Positions 51,861 to 60,938 of a DNA stretch of 64,000 nucleotides are shown here, piece by piece. This DNA is from CALDTK01 sp965213735 (GTDB lineage: Bacteria; Bacteroidota; Bacteroidia; Chitinophagales; Saprospiraceae), in contig CBDCAB010000005.1 in assembly GCA_965213735.1 (NCBI GenBank), positions 124,001 to 188,000 on the forward strand. The letters are read 5' to 3'. Each line of letters starts with the position of its first letter. The stretch's first letter is position 1. The notes beneath the pieces are model-generated. The model saw only the letters and a list, made by a program, of their open reading frames with translations. It was not told the origin of the DNA and made no database searches. The translations under genes and the position numbers were made by a program.

Positions 51861-52955
51861 TTACAATCCATTAATAAAAATACGACGTGCCGCAAAGGGG
51901 TCGTGGCTCAGCAAAGTGTACACGCCTGGCGAAAGATGTGCAGGGAGCACATAATGCTGTACCTGAGCACTAGCCTGCCACGAGCTAGGCTGCAGCACGC
52001 ACACCACCCGACCCCAGGCGTCGAGCATCACCAGCTGCTCGGGCGGGCGAATTGCCGCAATAGTTATATGATCTGTAGCTGGATTGGGCCACACGTCTAG
52101 CAGCTCACCTTCTGGCACCAGCTCATCGGCATCGAGGGTTTGGCAAGTTGCTGAGCGAGTTGGGCAGTAGGCAAGTCGATCAGGCAGCGAGCAATCCAGT
52201 ACAAAGGGATTATGATTGCCCTGATAGCGGGCAATGGCTTCCGAACGCGCAAATTCTGCTGCATCTACAGGATCAGCTGCGTGCCAGGAGCAAAGCGTGT
52301 TTTGTTGAGCCGCAAAAAAAGTAGGATCGGCGGCTTCAGCTTCATTGCGGTAGATGGACCAAATATAAAATATCGCCCTTGCGATGTCTCCTTTACGCTC
52401 TTCTCGCGGTTCGAACGCGAAGGTGCTGCCCTCAGAATATGCGTCGCGGTTGCTGCTTGGTGGGAGGCTTTGCTGTTGGTCGAGGTAATACCAGCGCTGC
52501 GTGAGGTTGTCGGGGATATCTGCAAAGGGCAAGCTGCCTCTGTCGGCATTGACTTCAATGCGGGTTGGGTACAGGTGGTGCATGTCGGCTTCGGCATTGC
52601 CTGTACGCGTACCTTTTGAACGTGGATAAACGTGCTCGGTGTTGATCCCAAGATCAAACGCATGCTCAGTAGGGTCTACACCAACTGGCAGGGGGATGCT
52701 GTAGCCGGTATACTGCGCTTCGAGCTGACCGCCTTCGCGCCACACGTGCAGGAACATGGTATCGCGCGCGGTACTGTAGTCGAGCGGACCAGCAGGTGTA
52801 AAGTCACGTTGTAGCGCAGCAAGTAGGTCGCCACGTGTGAGCTGCGGCAAAACCTGAACGTGCTGCTGTCCAAATCCTACGCAGATGCTCAGCATGCACA
52901 GAGGGAGCACGCTCGTCAACAGTCGAGGCAAAGGTGACGTCAGTAGGTTCACCAT
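51861..52955 (-). CDS. Secreted endonuclease I-type nuclease with T9SS sorting tail
   Basis: The 364-residue protein has a signal peptide (about 1-29) and an endonuclease I domain with NTEHVYPRS (catalytic His), ADMHHLYPTRIEVNADRGSLPF and KGDIARAIFYI. The last about 80 residues (VWPNPATDHITI to RRIFINGL) form a T9SS sorting domain. It should degrade extracellular nucleic acids. ATG 52955 follows the -7 box TACCTTTG by a single base; GTG 52949-52952 is an alternative start. Confidence 0.9.
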   Translation of the reverse strand: MVNLLTSPLPRLLTSVLPLCMLSICVGFGQQHVQVLPQLTRGDLLAALQRDFTPAGPLDYSTARDTMFLHVWREGGQLEAQYTGYSIPLPVGVDPTEHAFDLGINTEHVYPRSKGTRTGNAEADMHHLYPTRIEVNADRGSLPFADIPDNLTQRWYYLDQQQSLPPSSNRDAYSEGSTFAFEPREERKGDIARAIFYIWSIYRNEAEAADPTFFAAQQNTLCSWHAADPVDAAEFARSEAIARYQGNHNPFVLDCSLPDRLAYCPTRSATCQTLDADELVPEGELLDVWPNPATDHITIAAIRPPEQLVMLDAWGRVVCVLQPSSWQASAQVQHYVLPAHLSPGVYTLLSHDPFAARRIFINGL

Positions 52956-52956
52956 G

Positions 52957-52964
52957 CAAAGGTA
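52957..52964 (-). promoter_or_regulatory. -7 box TACCTTTG abutting the endonuclease start
   Basis: TACCTTTG, then one C, then ATG. A transcript starting at the usual distance would begin inside the first codons, so either the mRNA starts within the annotated gene and a GTG next to the ATG is used, or the box is not functional. Confidence 0.45.
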
Positions 52965-52973
52965 GCAGCTCGA

Positions 52974-53264
52974 TTAGGCTGCGAGCGACTGATTGCGCTG
53001 CATCGCCATTGCAACGTAAGGAGGCAGTCGCCGTGCGCAGTAGTAAAAGATGCCACCGAGTTGATATGCGGTGACGAGGTTGACCTGCCGAAGCTGCTGG
53101 AGGCGTTTGCGGTGCAGCGGAGTTGGTGCTATTTCTAGGAGTGTGTGCTTTCGCAGCTGCAGTGCATTTAGCATGGCGAGCGTCAGAGGTTTCTGCAGAA
53201 GGGCCTCCACCATGATGCGTGGCTGGTTGTTGGAGGCAAAGTAGAGGGAGCGTGTACGTGACAT
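52974..53264 (-). CDS. Small basic hypothetical protein
   Basis: The 96-residue protein was not recognised. It is basic and helical (VEALLQKPLTLAMLNALQLRKHTLLEI, RKRLQQLRQVNLVTAYQLGGIFYYCARRLPPYVAMAM), with a winged-helix-like feel. It ends 9 bp from the endonuclease promoter box. It might be a DNA-binding protein, but this is weak. The spacer at 53265-53421 holds only an imperfect TTCTCG/CGAGAA hairpin. Confidence 0.5.
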   Translation of the reverse strand: MSRTRSLYFASNNQPRIMVEALLQKPLTLAMLNALQLRKHTLLEIAPTPLHRKRLQQLRQVNLVTAYQLGGIFYYCARRLPPYVAMAMQRNQSLAA

Positions 53265-53421
53265 TTCGATTGTCTGGTTAGGTTCACCTTAAAGACTAGC
53301 CTAGCAGCTATATTACACGAAATGTTTTAAGTTTTTCTCGCCAAAAATTCGCAGCGAGAATTTTCCTCCTAGCTATGGCTGTTTGGGGGTGTTTACAAAC
53401 GCACCAATATAGCAGCAGCAC

Positions 53422-54111
53422 CTATCCTCGCACGAACAGCCATTTTATGCCTTGGTAGAGGGCATTGAATACGTAGCCTAGCGGACCTAGCTTCGTTTTT
53501 TCACGCAGGCTCACGGTGATGGATGAGTACGCCACGCGCTCGTTGATATCGCGGCTGGCACCTTTGAGTTGATCGAGTTCGAGGTTGACTCTGGCCAATT
53601 CGCGTTCTACGGCCAACAGATCGGTCACGGTATCACTCCGTTCGAGTAGCGTCATGTAGCGCTGGCGCAGGGCTTCCAGGCTTGCAATTCGTGCTGCCAG
53701 GTCGGTGTAGGTGGCGCTGAGGTCTTGGGTGAAGCTCGATCGCTCCTCGACTCGACCGAGCTGGGCAACTTGGTCCAGTAAGGCTGGGGCTTGCTCCGCG
53801 GGTACACGCAGACTCAGGTAGCCACGGCCGCTTGATTCCACGAAACCTCCGGCGGCTTCTGTAAGTTGACTTACTGTCGCTGCTGCACTATCGAGCTGTT
53901 GTTTGACGGTGAGTGATAGCGAGTAACTTCGGATAAGTTTTTCGCCACTCGGCGGCGCTATCTTAGTCTCCTGACTGCTGTCAAAATCGGCCACCGCTTC
54001 CTCTTCGTACAGCGCGGCAGCATCGCTGTAACGGGGGATATTGTTAGTGCTGCAGGCGAGCAGAGCTACGTTCAGCAGCACCAGGACGAACAATTTTAGA
54101 CAATTTTTCAT
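53422..54111 (-). CDS. DUF4349 lipoprotein
   Basis: The 229-residue protein has a lipobox (ALLAC, Cys20) and the DUF4349 pattern: LIRSYSLSLTVKQQLDSAAATVSQL, GYLSLRVPAEQAPALLDQVAQLGRVEERS, a coiled coil (LAARIASLEALRQRY and LAVERELARVNLELDQLKG) and a C-terminal hydrophobic helix. An insertion sequence begins 12 bp upstream of its start, removing the native promoter. Confidence 0.9.
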   Translation of the reverse strand: MKNCLKLFVLVLLNVALLACSTNNIPRYSDAAALYEEEAVADFDSSQETKIAPPSGEKLIRSYSLSLTVKQQLDSAAATVSQLTEAAGGFVESSGRGYLSLRVPAEQAPALLDQVAQLGRVEERSSFTQDLSATYTDLAARIASLEALRQRYMTLLERSDTVTDLLAVERELARVNLELDQLKGASRDINERVAYSSITVSLREKTKLGPLGYVFNALYQGIKWLFVRG

Positions 54112-54123
54112 AGGTGCACTAAC

Positions 54124-55689
54124 CTCGACTTTGCCCCTTTTATGCAGCGCATCTAATCAACGCTCGCTCCAGGCTTCGCACCTTTGCGGTAAGGTAGCGT
54201 ATAGTGGTGCTAGGTTTATCAACATTGCTATGCGTGACCGCAGGTTGGTTTATCCATTCCTTCCATAGCTGTCTGCGTGTGGCACCAAGGACATCTGAGA
54301 ACGTCACGTGGGGTTTTCGATACCATGCTGAGGTGCTTGGACGCACCTCCAGGTTCGCGTGATGGGCCAGCAGGCACGTGACCGAATACAGCGCCATCGT
54401 ACACGGTGTGGTGCGCGCAATGGCTTTGTCTGACCATTGACGCTGTGTTTCCACCCCAAGGTGGCGACGCACCTCGGCGAAGGTCACCTCACACGACCAC
54501 CGCATCAGGTAGTAGTTGATGACTTCCTGGGCCGATAGCTTAACATCACTGGTGACCAGCAACCTTAAGTAACCTTCTTCGCCGGGCACTTTGAGCGGAT
54601 CGCTGACTAATACCCACCGAATGCGCACCCGAGCCTCACCGGGCTTATACCAGATGGCCTTACCCGAGATATAGTCGAAGGTGTGATGTCGCTGTTTATG
54701 CGCCTCATCGGGCGAGTGTGATGTAAATCTGTTCCACACCACTGAGTCATCGTGAACGAGGTGGTCCATTGGTCGCAGGCGCTGCCCGACATATGGGGGC
54801 CGACCACGCTGACCGGGCGAGCGTACCGGTGGTTCTTCGAACAATCGAGCGTCGAGGCGCATATCAGTCACGAGCGATACGCCGTGGCGGTGTGCGGCAT
54901 CAAGCAGCGCATACGTGCAGTATGAGCGGTCGGCGGTGAGTATGCAGGGGCGACCCAACCCAGTACATGAACTCACCACTCGCCGTGCGAGCCAACAGAT
55001 GACTCCGCGGGCGAAGTCAGTGAGTTTCTTGACGCTACGTATCGAGTTGTCATAGTAGCGCCTGGAGGGACACAGGGTTGTGAGCACGGGCATCGCCCAC
55101 ACGCTTTTCGACCATCGTGTGCTCGTCAGTAGTGTCACACACATCCAGCGCAGTCCGCTCGTTTTTTGAAACGTTCCGCTAGATGAACGCACCGCATCGC
55201 GGTAGATACCACGAGCGCGGATACGCCTACCCCAACGCCGCTCGATTGTCTCATCGATGGCGAATACGAGTCGAGTTTTTTGCTTGTCTTTGTCGTAGGT
55301 CCCGCCGCTGGCAAAAGCGCGCGTGAGTAGCTTTAGAAGTGTGCCTGCGCACACCAGTGCTGACCAGGGTGCACGGCTGAATACGCGGTGATACTTGGCG
55401 AAATCACAGCGATCATCAAGACCAAGAGTGCGCAAACAGTTGGCGACGGTGCGCGCGCCAGGGCACAGGATGGCACCAATCAATAGAATGAGTGCCTTAT
55501 TCCAGGTACGTGTACGAAAATGAGTCCCAAATGCCGATATTGCACCGAGGAACCCCTTATGTGTAGTGTTCATAGCCGCGGGGGGTTAAGTACCTGCGGT
55601 AACGCCACATGGGGGTTCTGTTTTCAATTGAGCTCCTAAGTCACTAGCTCATGAGTGCGCGATAAGTCCAAAAAAGGGGCAAAGTCCAG
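54124..55689 (-). mobile_element. Insertion sequence (IS701/IS4-superfamily-like), 1566 bp, intact
   Basis: Terminal inverted repeats CT(C/G)GACTTTGCCCCTTTT lie at both ends. A 5-bp direct repeat CTAAC flanks the element (54119-54123 and 55690-55694), interpreted as the target-site duplication. It contains one transposase gene. It has split a 45-bp divergent spacer between the DUF4349 and PhoD-like genes. Confidence 0.88.
54140..55573 (-). CDS. IS transposase, DDE superfamily (IS701-like)
   Basis: The 477-residue protein shows DDE elements: FAIDETIERRWGRR, LTADRSYCTYALLD, and YYLMRWSCEVTFAEVRRHLGVETQRQ (Glu region with the YREK-like spacing). It is rich in Arg and Cys and compositionally unlike the chromosomal genes. 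The frame is complete, so the element may be active. Its transcription runs toward the DUF4349 gene. Confidence 0.9.
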   Translation of the reverse strand: MNTTHKGFLGAISAFGTHFRTRTWNKALILLIGAILCPGARTVANCLRTLGLDDRCDFAKYHRVFSRAPWSALVCAGTLLKLLTRAFASGGTYDKDKQKTRLVFAIDETIERRWGRRIRARGIYRDAVRSSSGTFQKTSGLRWMCVTLLTSTRWSKSVWAMPVLTTLCPSRRYYDNSIRSVKKLTDFARGVICWLARRVVSSCTGLGRPCILTADRSYCTYALLDAAHRHGVSLVTDMRLDARLFEEPPVRSPGQRGRPPYVGQRLRPMDHLVHDDSVVWNRFTSHSPDEAHKQRHHTFDYISGKAIWYKPGEARVRIRWVLVSDPLKVPGEEGYLRLLVTSDVKLSAQEVINYYLMRWSCEVTFAEVRRHLGVETQRQWSDKAIARTTPCTMALYSVTCLLAHHANLEVRPSTSAWYRKPHVTFSDVLGATRRQLWKEWINQPAVTHSNVDKPSTTIRYLTAKVRSLERALIRCAA

Positions 55690-55727
55690 CTAACGAGTTA
55701 GCTTGTTTCTTCGCGTCAAAGCCGACA

Positions 55728-57065
55728 ATGATCCTCAAGATGCAGCAGCGACTTTTTTTGGTGTTTATGCTCCTGTTGGTTAGTGGCTCTGTGGTTTTGG
55801 CGCAAGCTAGACTGCGCTCTGGGCCGATGCTGGGCTACAATACGATGCGCGAAGTGGCCATTTGGGTGCAGACGGTAGAGCCTGCCCAGGTGAGGGTGCG
55901 ATATTGGCCCATTACTGATGTGCGTGATATGAAGTATTCAGCTTTCGCCAAAACACGCGCTGACTCTGCTCTTACTGCTACTTTAATTGCGGATTCATTA
56001 ACCCAAGGTACTACGTATGAATATCAAGTGCTTATTGATGGTCGAGCCCTTACCACCAGCGAGCCGCTACAATTTAAAACTGAAGAGTTATGGGCTTATC
56101 GAAGGGATCCACCTGACTTTACTTTTGCATTAGGGAGCTGCTATTATGCCAACGAATCTGGTTATGATCGTCCGGGTAAAGGCTATGGTGGAGACTACGA
56201 CATTTTTGAAGCCATCGACAGCTTATCGCCAAAACTCATGCTTTGGTTAGGTGATAATATTTATTTGCGTCCCGGCGACTTCGACAACCGCAGCGGCATC
56301 TTACATCGCTACAGCCACAGCCGCGCCATATCACAATTGCAACGGCTGTTGCGCACCAGTCACCACTACGCCATCTGGGATGATCACGATTTTGGTCCGA
56401 ATGATTCTGATCGGAGTTATATCCACAAGGATTGGACGCGTGAAGCCTTTAATTTATTCTGGGCGAATCCTCCTACTACACACCCGAGTCTAGCGGGCAC
56501 AATTGCAACTGCCTTTCGACATAATGATGCTGAATTTTTTATGCTCGATAATCGTTCTAAACGCGCGCCTAATGATTGCAAAACCTGTGATCCTATGCCG
56601 CTGCTTGGGCAGGAGCAACTTGATTGGCTCATTGATGCACTGGTAGGCAGTACTGCGAGCTATAAATTTGTGCTAATCGGTGGGCAAGTACTCAATCCAG
56701 CGGAGACTTATGAAACTTACGCTCACCACCACCACGAGGAGCGCGAGCAACTGCTTGATCGCATCGAAAAAGAGGGCATTCGCAATGTGATATTCCTTTC
56801 TGGCGATCGCCACCATACAGAGCTGACGCGGATGCAGCGCGGGGAGGTGACGATGCATGATTTCACGGTGAGTCCGCTGACATCTGGAGCGACTTCAGCC
56901 AATGCGGATGAGGGCAATACGCTGCGTGTGCCGGGCACTTTTGTTGGCGAGCGCAATTTTGGCACCATCACCTTGAGCGGCCCACTAAGTGCGCGCCTGG
57001 CTACGCTGAGGGTGTACAATGCGGAAGGTAAAATGCTGTGGGAGAGGGAGTTGGGGGGCTTGTGA
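55728..57065 (+). CDS. PhoD-like alkaline phosphatase/phosphodiesterase
   Basis: The 445-residue protein has a signal peptide ending VVLAQ, a fibronectin-like N-terminal domain (PMLGYNTMREVAIWVQT) and a metallophosphatase core: FALGSCYY, LMLWLGDNIYLRPGD, YAIWDDHDFGPNDSD, VLIGGQV and FLSGDRHHTEL. It probably releases phosphate from phosphodiesters in the periplasm or outside. Start at ATG 55728, with MQQRLFL (55740) as an alternative. The IS lies 38 bp upstream, and a possible box TAGCTTGT survives at about 55699. Dispersed motifs lie at 55794 and 55941. Confidence 0.9.
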   Translation: MILKMQQRLFLVFMLLLVSGSVVLAQARLRSGPMLGYNTMREVAIWVQTVEPAQVRVRYWPITDVRDMKYSAFAKTRADSALTATLIADSLTQGTTYEYQVLIDGRALTTSEPLQFKTEELWAYRRDPPDFTFALGSCYYANESGYDRPGKGYGGDYDIFEAIDSLSPKLMLWLGDNIYLRPGDFDNRSGILHRYSHSRAISQLQRLLRTSHHYAIWDDHDFGPNDSDRSYIHKDWTREAFNLFWANPPTTHPSLAGTIATAFRHNDAEFFMLDNRSKRAPNDCKTCDPMPLLGQEQLDWLIDALVGSTASYKFVLIGGQVLNPAETYETYAHHHHEEREQLLDRIEKEGIRNVIFLSGDRHHTELTRMQRGEVTMHDFTVSPLTSGATSANADEGNTLRVPGTFVGERNFGTITLSGPLSARLATLRVYNAEGKMLWERELGGL

Positions 57066-57338
57066 GGTTGAGTGGAGAGGAGTTTAGTAAGGTCGTCTTA
57101 TCGAGATTTTGGCACTTTCAGGCCGCCGCTCGGATGAGCTCATGACACAACTAGCGAATCCTTGCCCGAGCGCGCGGTAGCTCACCGTCCAATGCTTGCA
57201 TCTCTGGTTGTTAGTGCGACCTTTTGCCGACGCCAACTATAAGTAAGCTATCAACGATAAGGAACTAGGACAACCGAGTCCGCACAACTGCCTAATTAAC
57301 TGCTCGGCTAGGTTAAGTTTTCATGAAAAATGAGAAAA

Positions 57339-57381
57339 TTTGCAGAAAAAGGTGAAATCCCCCCCCCCGGACGTACATTTG
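57339..57381 (+). promoter_or_regulatory. Promoter with C10 tract and -7 box TACATTTG
   Basis: TTTG (57339-57342), a run of ten C (57359-57368) and TACATTTG (57374-57381) precede the lipoprotein start at 57405 by 23 bp. The C run lies between the possible -33 element and the -7 box, 5 bp from the latter. Spacing from TTTG to the -7 box is 31 bp, longer than usual. The rest of 57066-57338 shows nothing recognisable. Confidence 0.5.
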
Positions 57382-57404
57382 GTGTACCTAATAAAACGAT
57401 TGCA

Positions 57405-58286
57405 ATGAAAGCTTGTGAAAAATCGCTATTTCTTAGTTTCGTGACTGCTGTTCTTCTCTTAGGATCGTGTAGCGACGATGAGCGAGTGAGCACAGATGGG
57501 GCATCCCAGTTTTCAAGTCTTCGTCTGCTCAGTGCCAGCGACGCGGCGGGTTGCGATTACCTTGTATATACCCGAACGCGTGAGCACCGAGGCATCCGAC
57601 CTCTCGACTTTGACCAAGTGGGACAGCTACCCCGCGTGCTCACCCACCGGCTCGTCCCGCTGACCGAAGAGTGGGAAACAGAGGTTTGCTACACACCCGA
57701 CGGAAAGCGAGCACTCAGGCGGCGGCGTCTACCGGGGGCTAAGGCACTAAACCCCACCGCGCTAGCATATGAGCCAGCGCCCGTGGACGAAGTGTTCATT
57801 GCGCAGGACGGTAGCGCTACTAACTACAGCAACGGAGAAGTAGTCGGAGGTTACAGTACGCCAGCCATCGGTGATACGAGTACTTACGCCTTGTTTCGCG
57901 ACTACCGTAGGCTACCGAAAGACAGCTTCCTGCTCGCGATGGGCATGTTGCGCGATTCGCTAGCTGAGCGTACCGATTACGATGACTTAAGCATTGAAGT
58001 ACTTGCCGAAGTAGTAAGGGTGAACTGTAACCTTCCTGGATTTACGAGCACCCAGATCGTTGATGCTGAACTGCAAATACCGCGTATTACGGTTACTTCC
58101 GGATCAGAGCCGGGCGCGGTTACCAAGACTCTTCTCAAAGCCAGCCCTAGCGCCGATGGCGGCTACCCTGTTTTGGAACGTTCGGAAATACGCAGCTACC
58201 TCGCTCCTCAGCGTACTGCTGATGTGCCGATGTACACCTTTCTAGAAACGGAATACCTCGAGTACTCAGTTGAAACACCACAGTAA
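57405..58286 (+). CDS. Hypothetical lipoprotein, first gene of a three-gene operon
   Basis: From ATG 57405 (MKACEKSLFLSFVTAVLLLGSC) the protein has 293 residues with lipobox LLGSC; the frame extends upstream to ATG 57330 across the C10 tract (IPPPG). No family was recognised. The mature protein is soluble with TRTREHRGIRPLDFDQVGQLPRVL and Tyr-rich strands. Its stop overlaps the next ATG as TAATG, showing tight coupling. Confidence 0.65.
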   Translation: MKACEKSLFLSFVTAVLLLGSCSDDERVSTDGASQFSSLRLLSASDAAGCDYLVYTRTREHRGIRPLDFDQVGQLPRVLTHRLVPLTEEWETEVCYTPDGKRALRRRRLPGAKALNPTALAYEPAPVDEVFIAQDGSATNYSNGEVVGGYSTPAIGDTSTYALFRDYRRLPKDSFLLAMGMLRDSLAERTDYDDLSIEVLAEVVRVNCNLPGFTSTQIVDAELQIPRITVTSGSEPGAVTKTLLKASPSADGGYPVLERSEIRSYLAPQRTADVPMYTFLETEYLEYSVETPQ

Positions 58287-59689
58287 TGAATACAACTAAC
58301 ACATCGTTCATCGTGAAGAATCAATCTTTCCTACTCGTACTGCTTAATTTGTTTGTCTTCCTGGGCTCTATTAATGCTCAAGATAGAGAGGTGGTGGTAT
58401 CCGCAGGCGGTGCATTCGGAGCTGGTGTGAGTACAAATCTGCGAGGATGGACTCAACAACACTTCGAAGCTGTAACTTCTAGACCTTTTGCGGGAGCTTT
58501 CGCCAGCAGCTTAACAGATTTAGAAGGAATTAACAGTACTCATCTTTCCGACGGAAATATGTCAGACGTTTTGTTTATCGGCTACGACCTTGGTGGACTT
58601 GCTGCGCGTGGTATGATTGAACGTGACGCAGGAGCGGCCAGTCGTATAGGTGCACTGGTATTAGTAGGCGTTCCTAATCAGGGATCGGTCCTTACGGACC
58701 AATTCTTTTCTGAAATTCCCGGAGCTCTACCTCCTGTTAAGCAAACTATCGATATCCTTGGAGGCCTCACCTCAACTGCTAATGATTGTCGCACTTGTGA
58801 TCAGGTGTCCCTCTTGCAAGATTTGTACGATAATGTCAATGACCCAGCAGCGAGCGGATTCCAAGCGCAGGCACGGCCCGGTAGTCCATATCTCAACAGC
58901 TTACCAGCTGCCGCCCCAGTAGGTGTGCCTACGGTCGTGATGTACGGCGACATTGGAAGTGAGGCTTACCCACTCTCTCGGATCCTAGGTTCGACAGCTC
59001 TTCAGTCGGCGCCAGGAACCAATTTTGTCTCCTGTGTACAGGACGAACTGCAAGATCGCCGAGATGAGATCAATGCCACCTATGCTGACGCTGTTATAGA
59101 AAACACGATTGGTTTCGCCTCGCTCGCGTTTAACTTTATTAAGGGAGTTCTTAATCCAGGTGAGCTAGGAGAGTTTGTTGAAGGAGTAGAGTCCGCTGCT
59201 CAAAACTTACGTATGCAGATATCTGCCGCTAAGCGCCGCGACCGTCAGCTAGGAGAGCTGCTTGAATGCGAATATGTTTTTCAGTCGATGAACGCAGAAT
59301 GGAATCTTTGGTCAAGTCGCTCTTTCGATGAGACTGTAACTGTTGTTGTAGACGAGGTGTGTTGCGAGGACGAGTGCGATAGCTACTTAGATCACGGCCA
59401 ACCAACCTTGGACTGGGAGCGGTGCATAGATGGATGTTATGCTCTGCCACCAAACGAGAGATGTCAAACGATTACACACAGCATTACTACCTACATTAGC
59501 AGCGACGATACCGATGGAGTCTACGCCCACTCTGAAATGGATCTTGATGGCGCTATCCAAACCTTTGTAATGCTCGACACTGATCACCGACAGGAGATTG
59601 CTGTTCCGGATCATGAAGCCGCGAGAGAAGAGTTTAGAGACTTATACAATGGTGCTGCTGGACCCGAATTCATGCTCACCCCTAGATAG
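58286..59689 (+). CDS. Secreted alpha/beta-hydrolase-like protein with Asp in the nucleophile elbow
   Basis: The 467-residue protein has a signal peptide (about 1-31) and a lipase/PGAP1-like N-terminal part: LFIGYDLGGLAARGMIE in place of the usual GHSxGG, then LVLVGVPNQGSVLTDQFF in place of GTPHxGS. The expected Ser is Asp101, as in epoxide hydrolase or dehalogenase elbows, so it could be an Asp-nucleophile enzyme or an inactive binder. The C-terminal half is Cys-rich (CCEDECDSY, CIDGCYALPPNERC). It is tightly coupled to the upstream lipoprotein. Confidence 0.65.
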   Translation: MNTTNTSFIVKNQSFLLVLLNLFVFLGSINAQDREVVVSAGGAFGAGVSTNLRGWTQQHFEAVTSRPFAGAFASSLTDLEGINSTHLSDGNMSDVLFIGYDLGGLAARGMIERDAGAASRIGALVLVGVPNQGSVLTDQFFSEIPGALPPVKQTIDILGGLTSTANDCRTCDQVSLLQDLYDNVNDPAASGFQAQARPGSPYLNSLPAAAPVGVPTVVMYGDIGSEAYPLSRILGSTALQSAPGTNFVSCVQDELQDRRDEINATYADAVIENTIGFASLAFNFIKGVLNPGELGEFVEGVESAAQNLRMQISAAKRRDRQLGELLECEYVFQSMNAEWNLWSSRSFDETVTVVVDEVCCEDECDSYLDHGQPTLDWERCIDGCYALPPNERCQTITHSITTYISSDDTDGVYAHSEMDLDGAIQTFVMLDTDHRQEIAVPDHEAAREEFRDLYNGAAGPEFMLTPR

Positions 59690-59707
59690 GGTCACAAGCT
59701 TGCATGT

Positions 59708-60910
59708 ATGCAACTAAGGTATCCTTGGGGATGGGTGGTATGTTCTACCGTGGCGGTAGCGAGCTGTATAGCTGACGATGATCGAGGCGCTCTTACGGCA
59801 GCAATTCCCCCGTACACCGCTGTTGCTGCGCCCTCTTTAGGCGACAATCTTTATCCAGTTCTTGCAGGCGATACAGCGTTCTTAATACGCGCCGATTATG
59901 CCACCGGACTATTTGCGCTCTCTCGCTTATCATTGGCAAGCGCGCAGCTCGACACGCTCGTGATAGGTGAAGGCTCTCTGTATTATAATCAAGATTGGTG
60001 GCGAGTTGTGTCGCGCCCGGCGGCATTTGTAATGCGCCTTGGGCCTAATGCAGCAGTCGTAGATGCGTCACGACTACGATCAGTACAAGTAGTGCCGGGT
60101 GATCACCCCGTACCGTTCGGAGAAGATAATTTCTTGACCGTATCCAGCCCTTCAGATACGTCCATCATGCTATACAAGCATCGCATTCTTGGCAATGGCT
60201 CCACCCAGACAACCGATAGCACCAATGTTGTACTCACTAGCCGTGATACTCTTGTCGAGCTGGTGCGACTCTTTAGCACGCAAGAGCATACCGGCGTACC
60301 AGACCCGGATGATCGGGTATTGATTGCTTACGTTACCTCTAAAGAGACCTCCGGGAGATTAAAGGGGCGAGCCAATATTCGCACCCTCACCCTTAACTCT
60401 AGCACACCAGGATTAGGTCCTACTTTAATGCCTGGCGACTCCTCCATCTTCCGGTTCGGTGTCGTACAGCGGGTCTACACCCTTGTTGGCAGCCGGCTTT
60501 TAGTCGTTTTTCATAATATGCTGCTCTGCGTGGATAGCGAAACCATGGACACCGTTTGGACGACGCAACTACCCCGGCAAATGCTGACAAGCAAGCTGCT
60601 TTTGATGCCCGACGAGCGCGCAGTATGGTTGGGGGAGGATGGTCGCGGGTACATTCTTGAGACTACGGGTGGGGCGATCGTGGAGTCTTTTGACGCTAGC
60701 TATACGCCTTCCCGCCCAGTGGAGTGTGGTGGAGCGCTGTACTACGTTGGTGGCGGTCGACTTTATCGCTATCCCCTCAAAGATGTTGCGGGTGAGTTTG
60801 GGGTTAGGCAGGTGGGACCATTTTCAACTCTTTCTAAAGCTATAGCGGCAAACGATTCGGCAATTGTTCTTCAGGATAGGGACAGCATATATATCTATAG
60901 GTGCCGTTAG
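59708..60910 (+). CDS. Hypothetical lipoprotein, probable beta-propeller
   Basis: The 400-residue protein has a lipobox (VAVASC, about residue 20) and repeated strand motifs (DTVWTTQLPRQML, GRGYILETTGGAIVESFDASYT, RLYRYPLKDVAG), like PQQ/WD-type propellers. It lies 18 bp after the hydrolase, so it is the third gene of the operon. Function is unknown; a surface complex with the other two is plausible. It ends in an inverted pair of the dispersed motif. Confidence 0.65.
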   Translation: MQLRYPWGWVVCSTVAVASCIADDDRGALTAAIPPYTAVAAPSLGDNLYPVLAGDTAFLIRADYATGLFALSRLSLASAQLDTLVIGEGSLYYNQDWWRVVSRPAAFVMRLGPNAAVVDASRLRSVQVVPGDHPVPFGEDNFLTVSSPSDTSIMLYKHRILGNGSTQTTDSTNVVLTSRDTLVELVRLFSTQEHTGVPDPDDRVLIAYVTSKETSGRLKGRANIRTLTLNSSTPGLGPTLMPGDSSIFRFGVVQRVYTLVGSRLLVVFHNMLLCVDSETMDTVWTTQLPRQMLTSKLLLMPDERAVWLGEDGRGYILETTGGAIVESFDASYTPSRPVECGGALYYVGGGRLYRYPLKDVAGEFGVRQVGPFSTLSKAIAANDSAIVLQDRDSIYIYRCR

Positions 60911-60938
60911 TCGCCTTCGCCTGTGAATTTCGCTCCGC

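Noticed and set aside
54124..55689. Part of a composite transposon or genomic island
   Set aside because: Only one IS copy with its own target duplication; neighbours are ordinary chromosomal genes.
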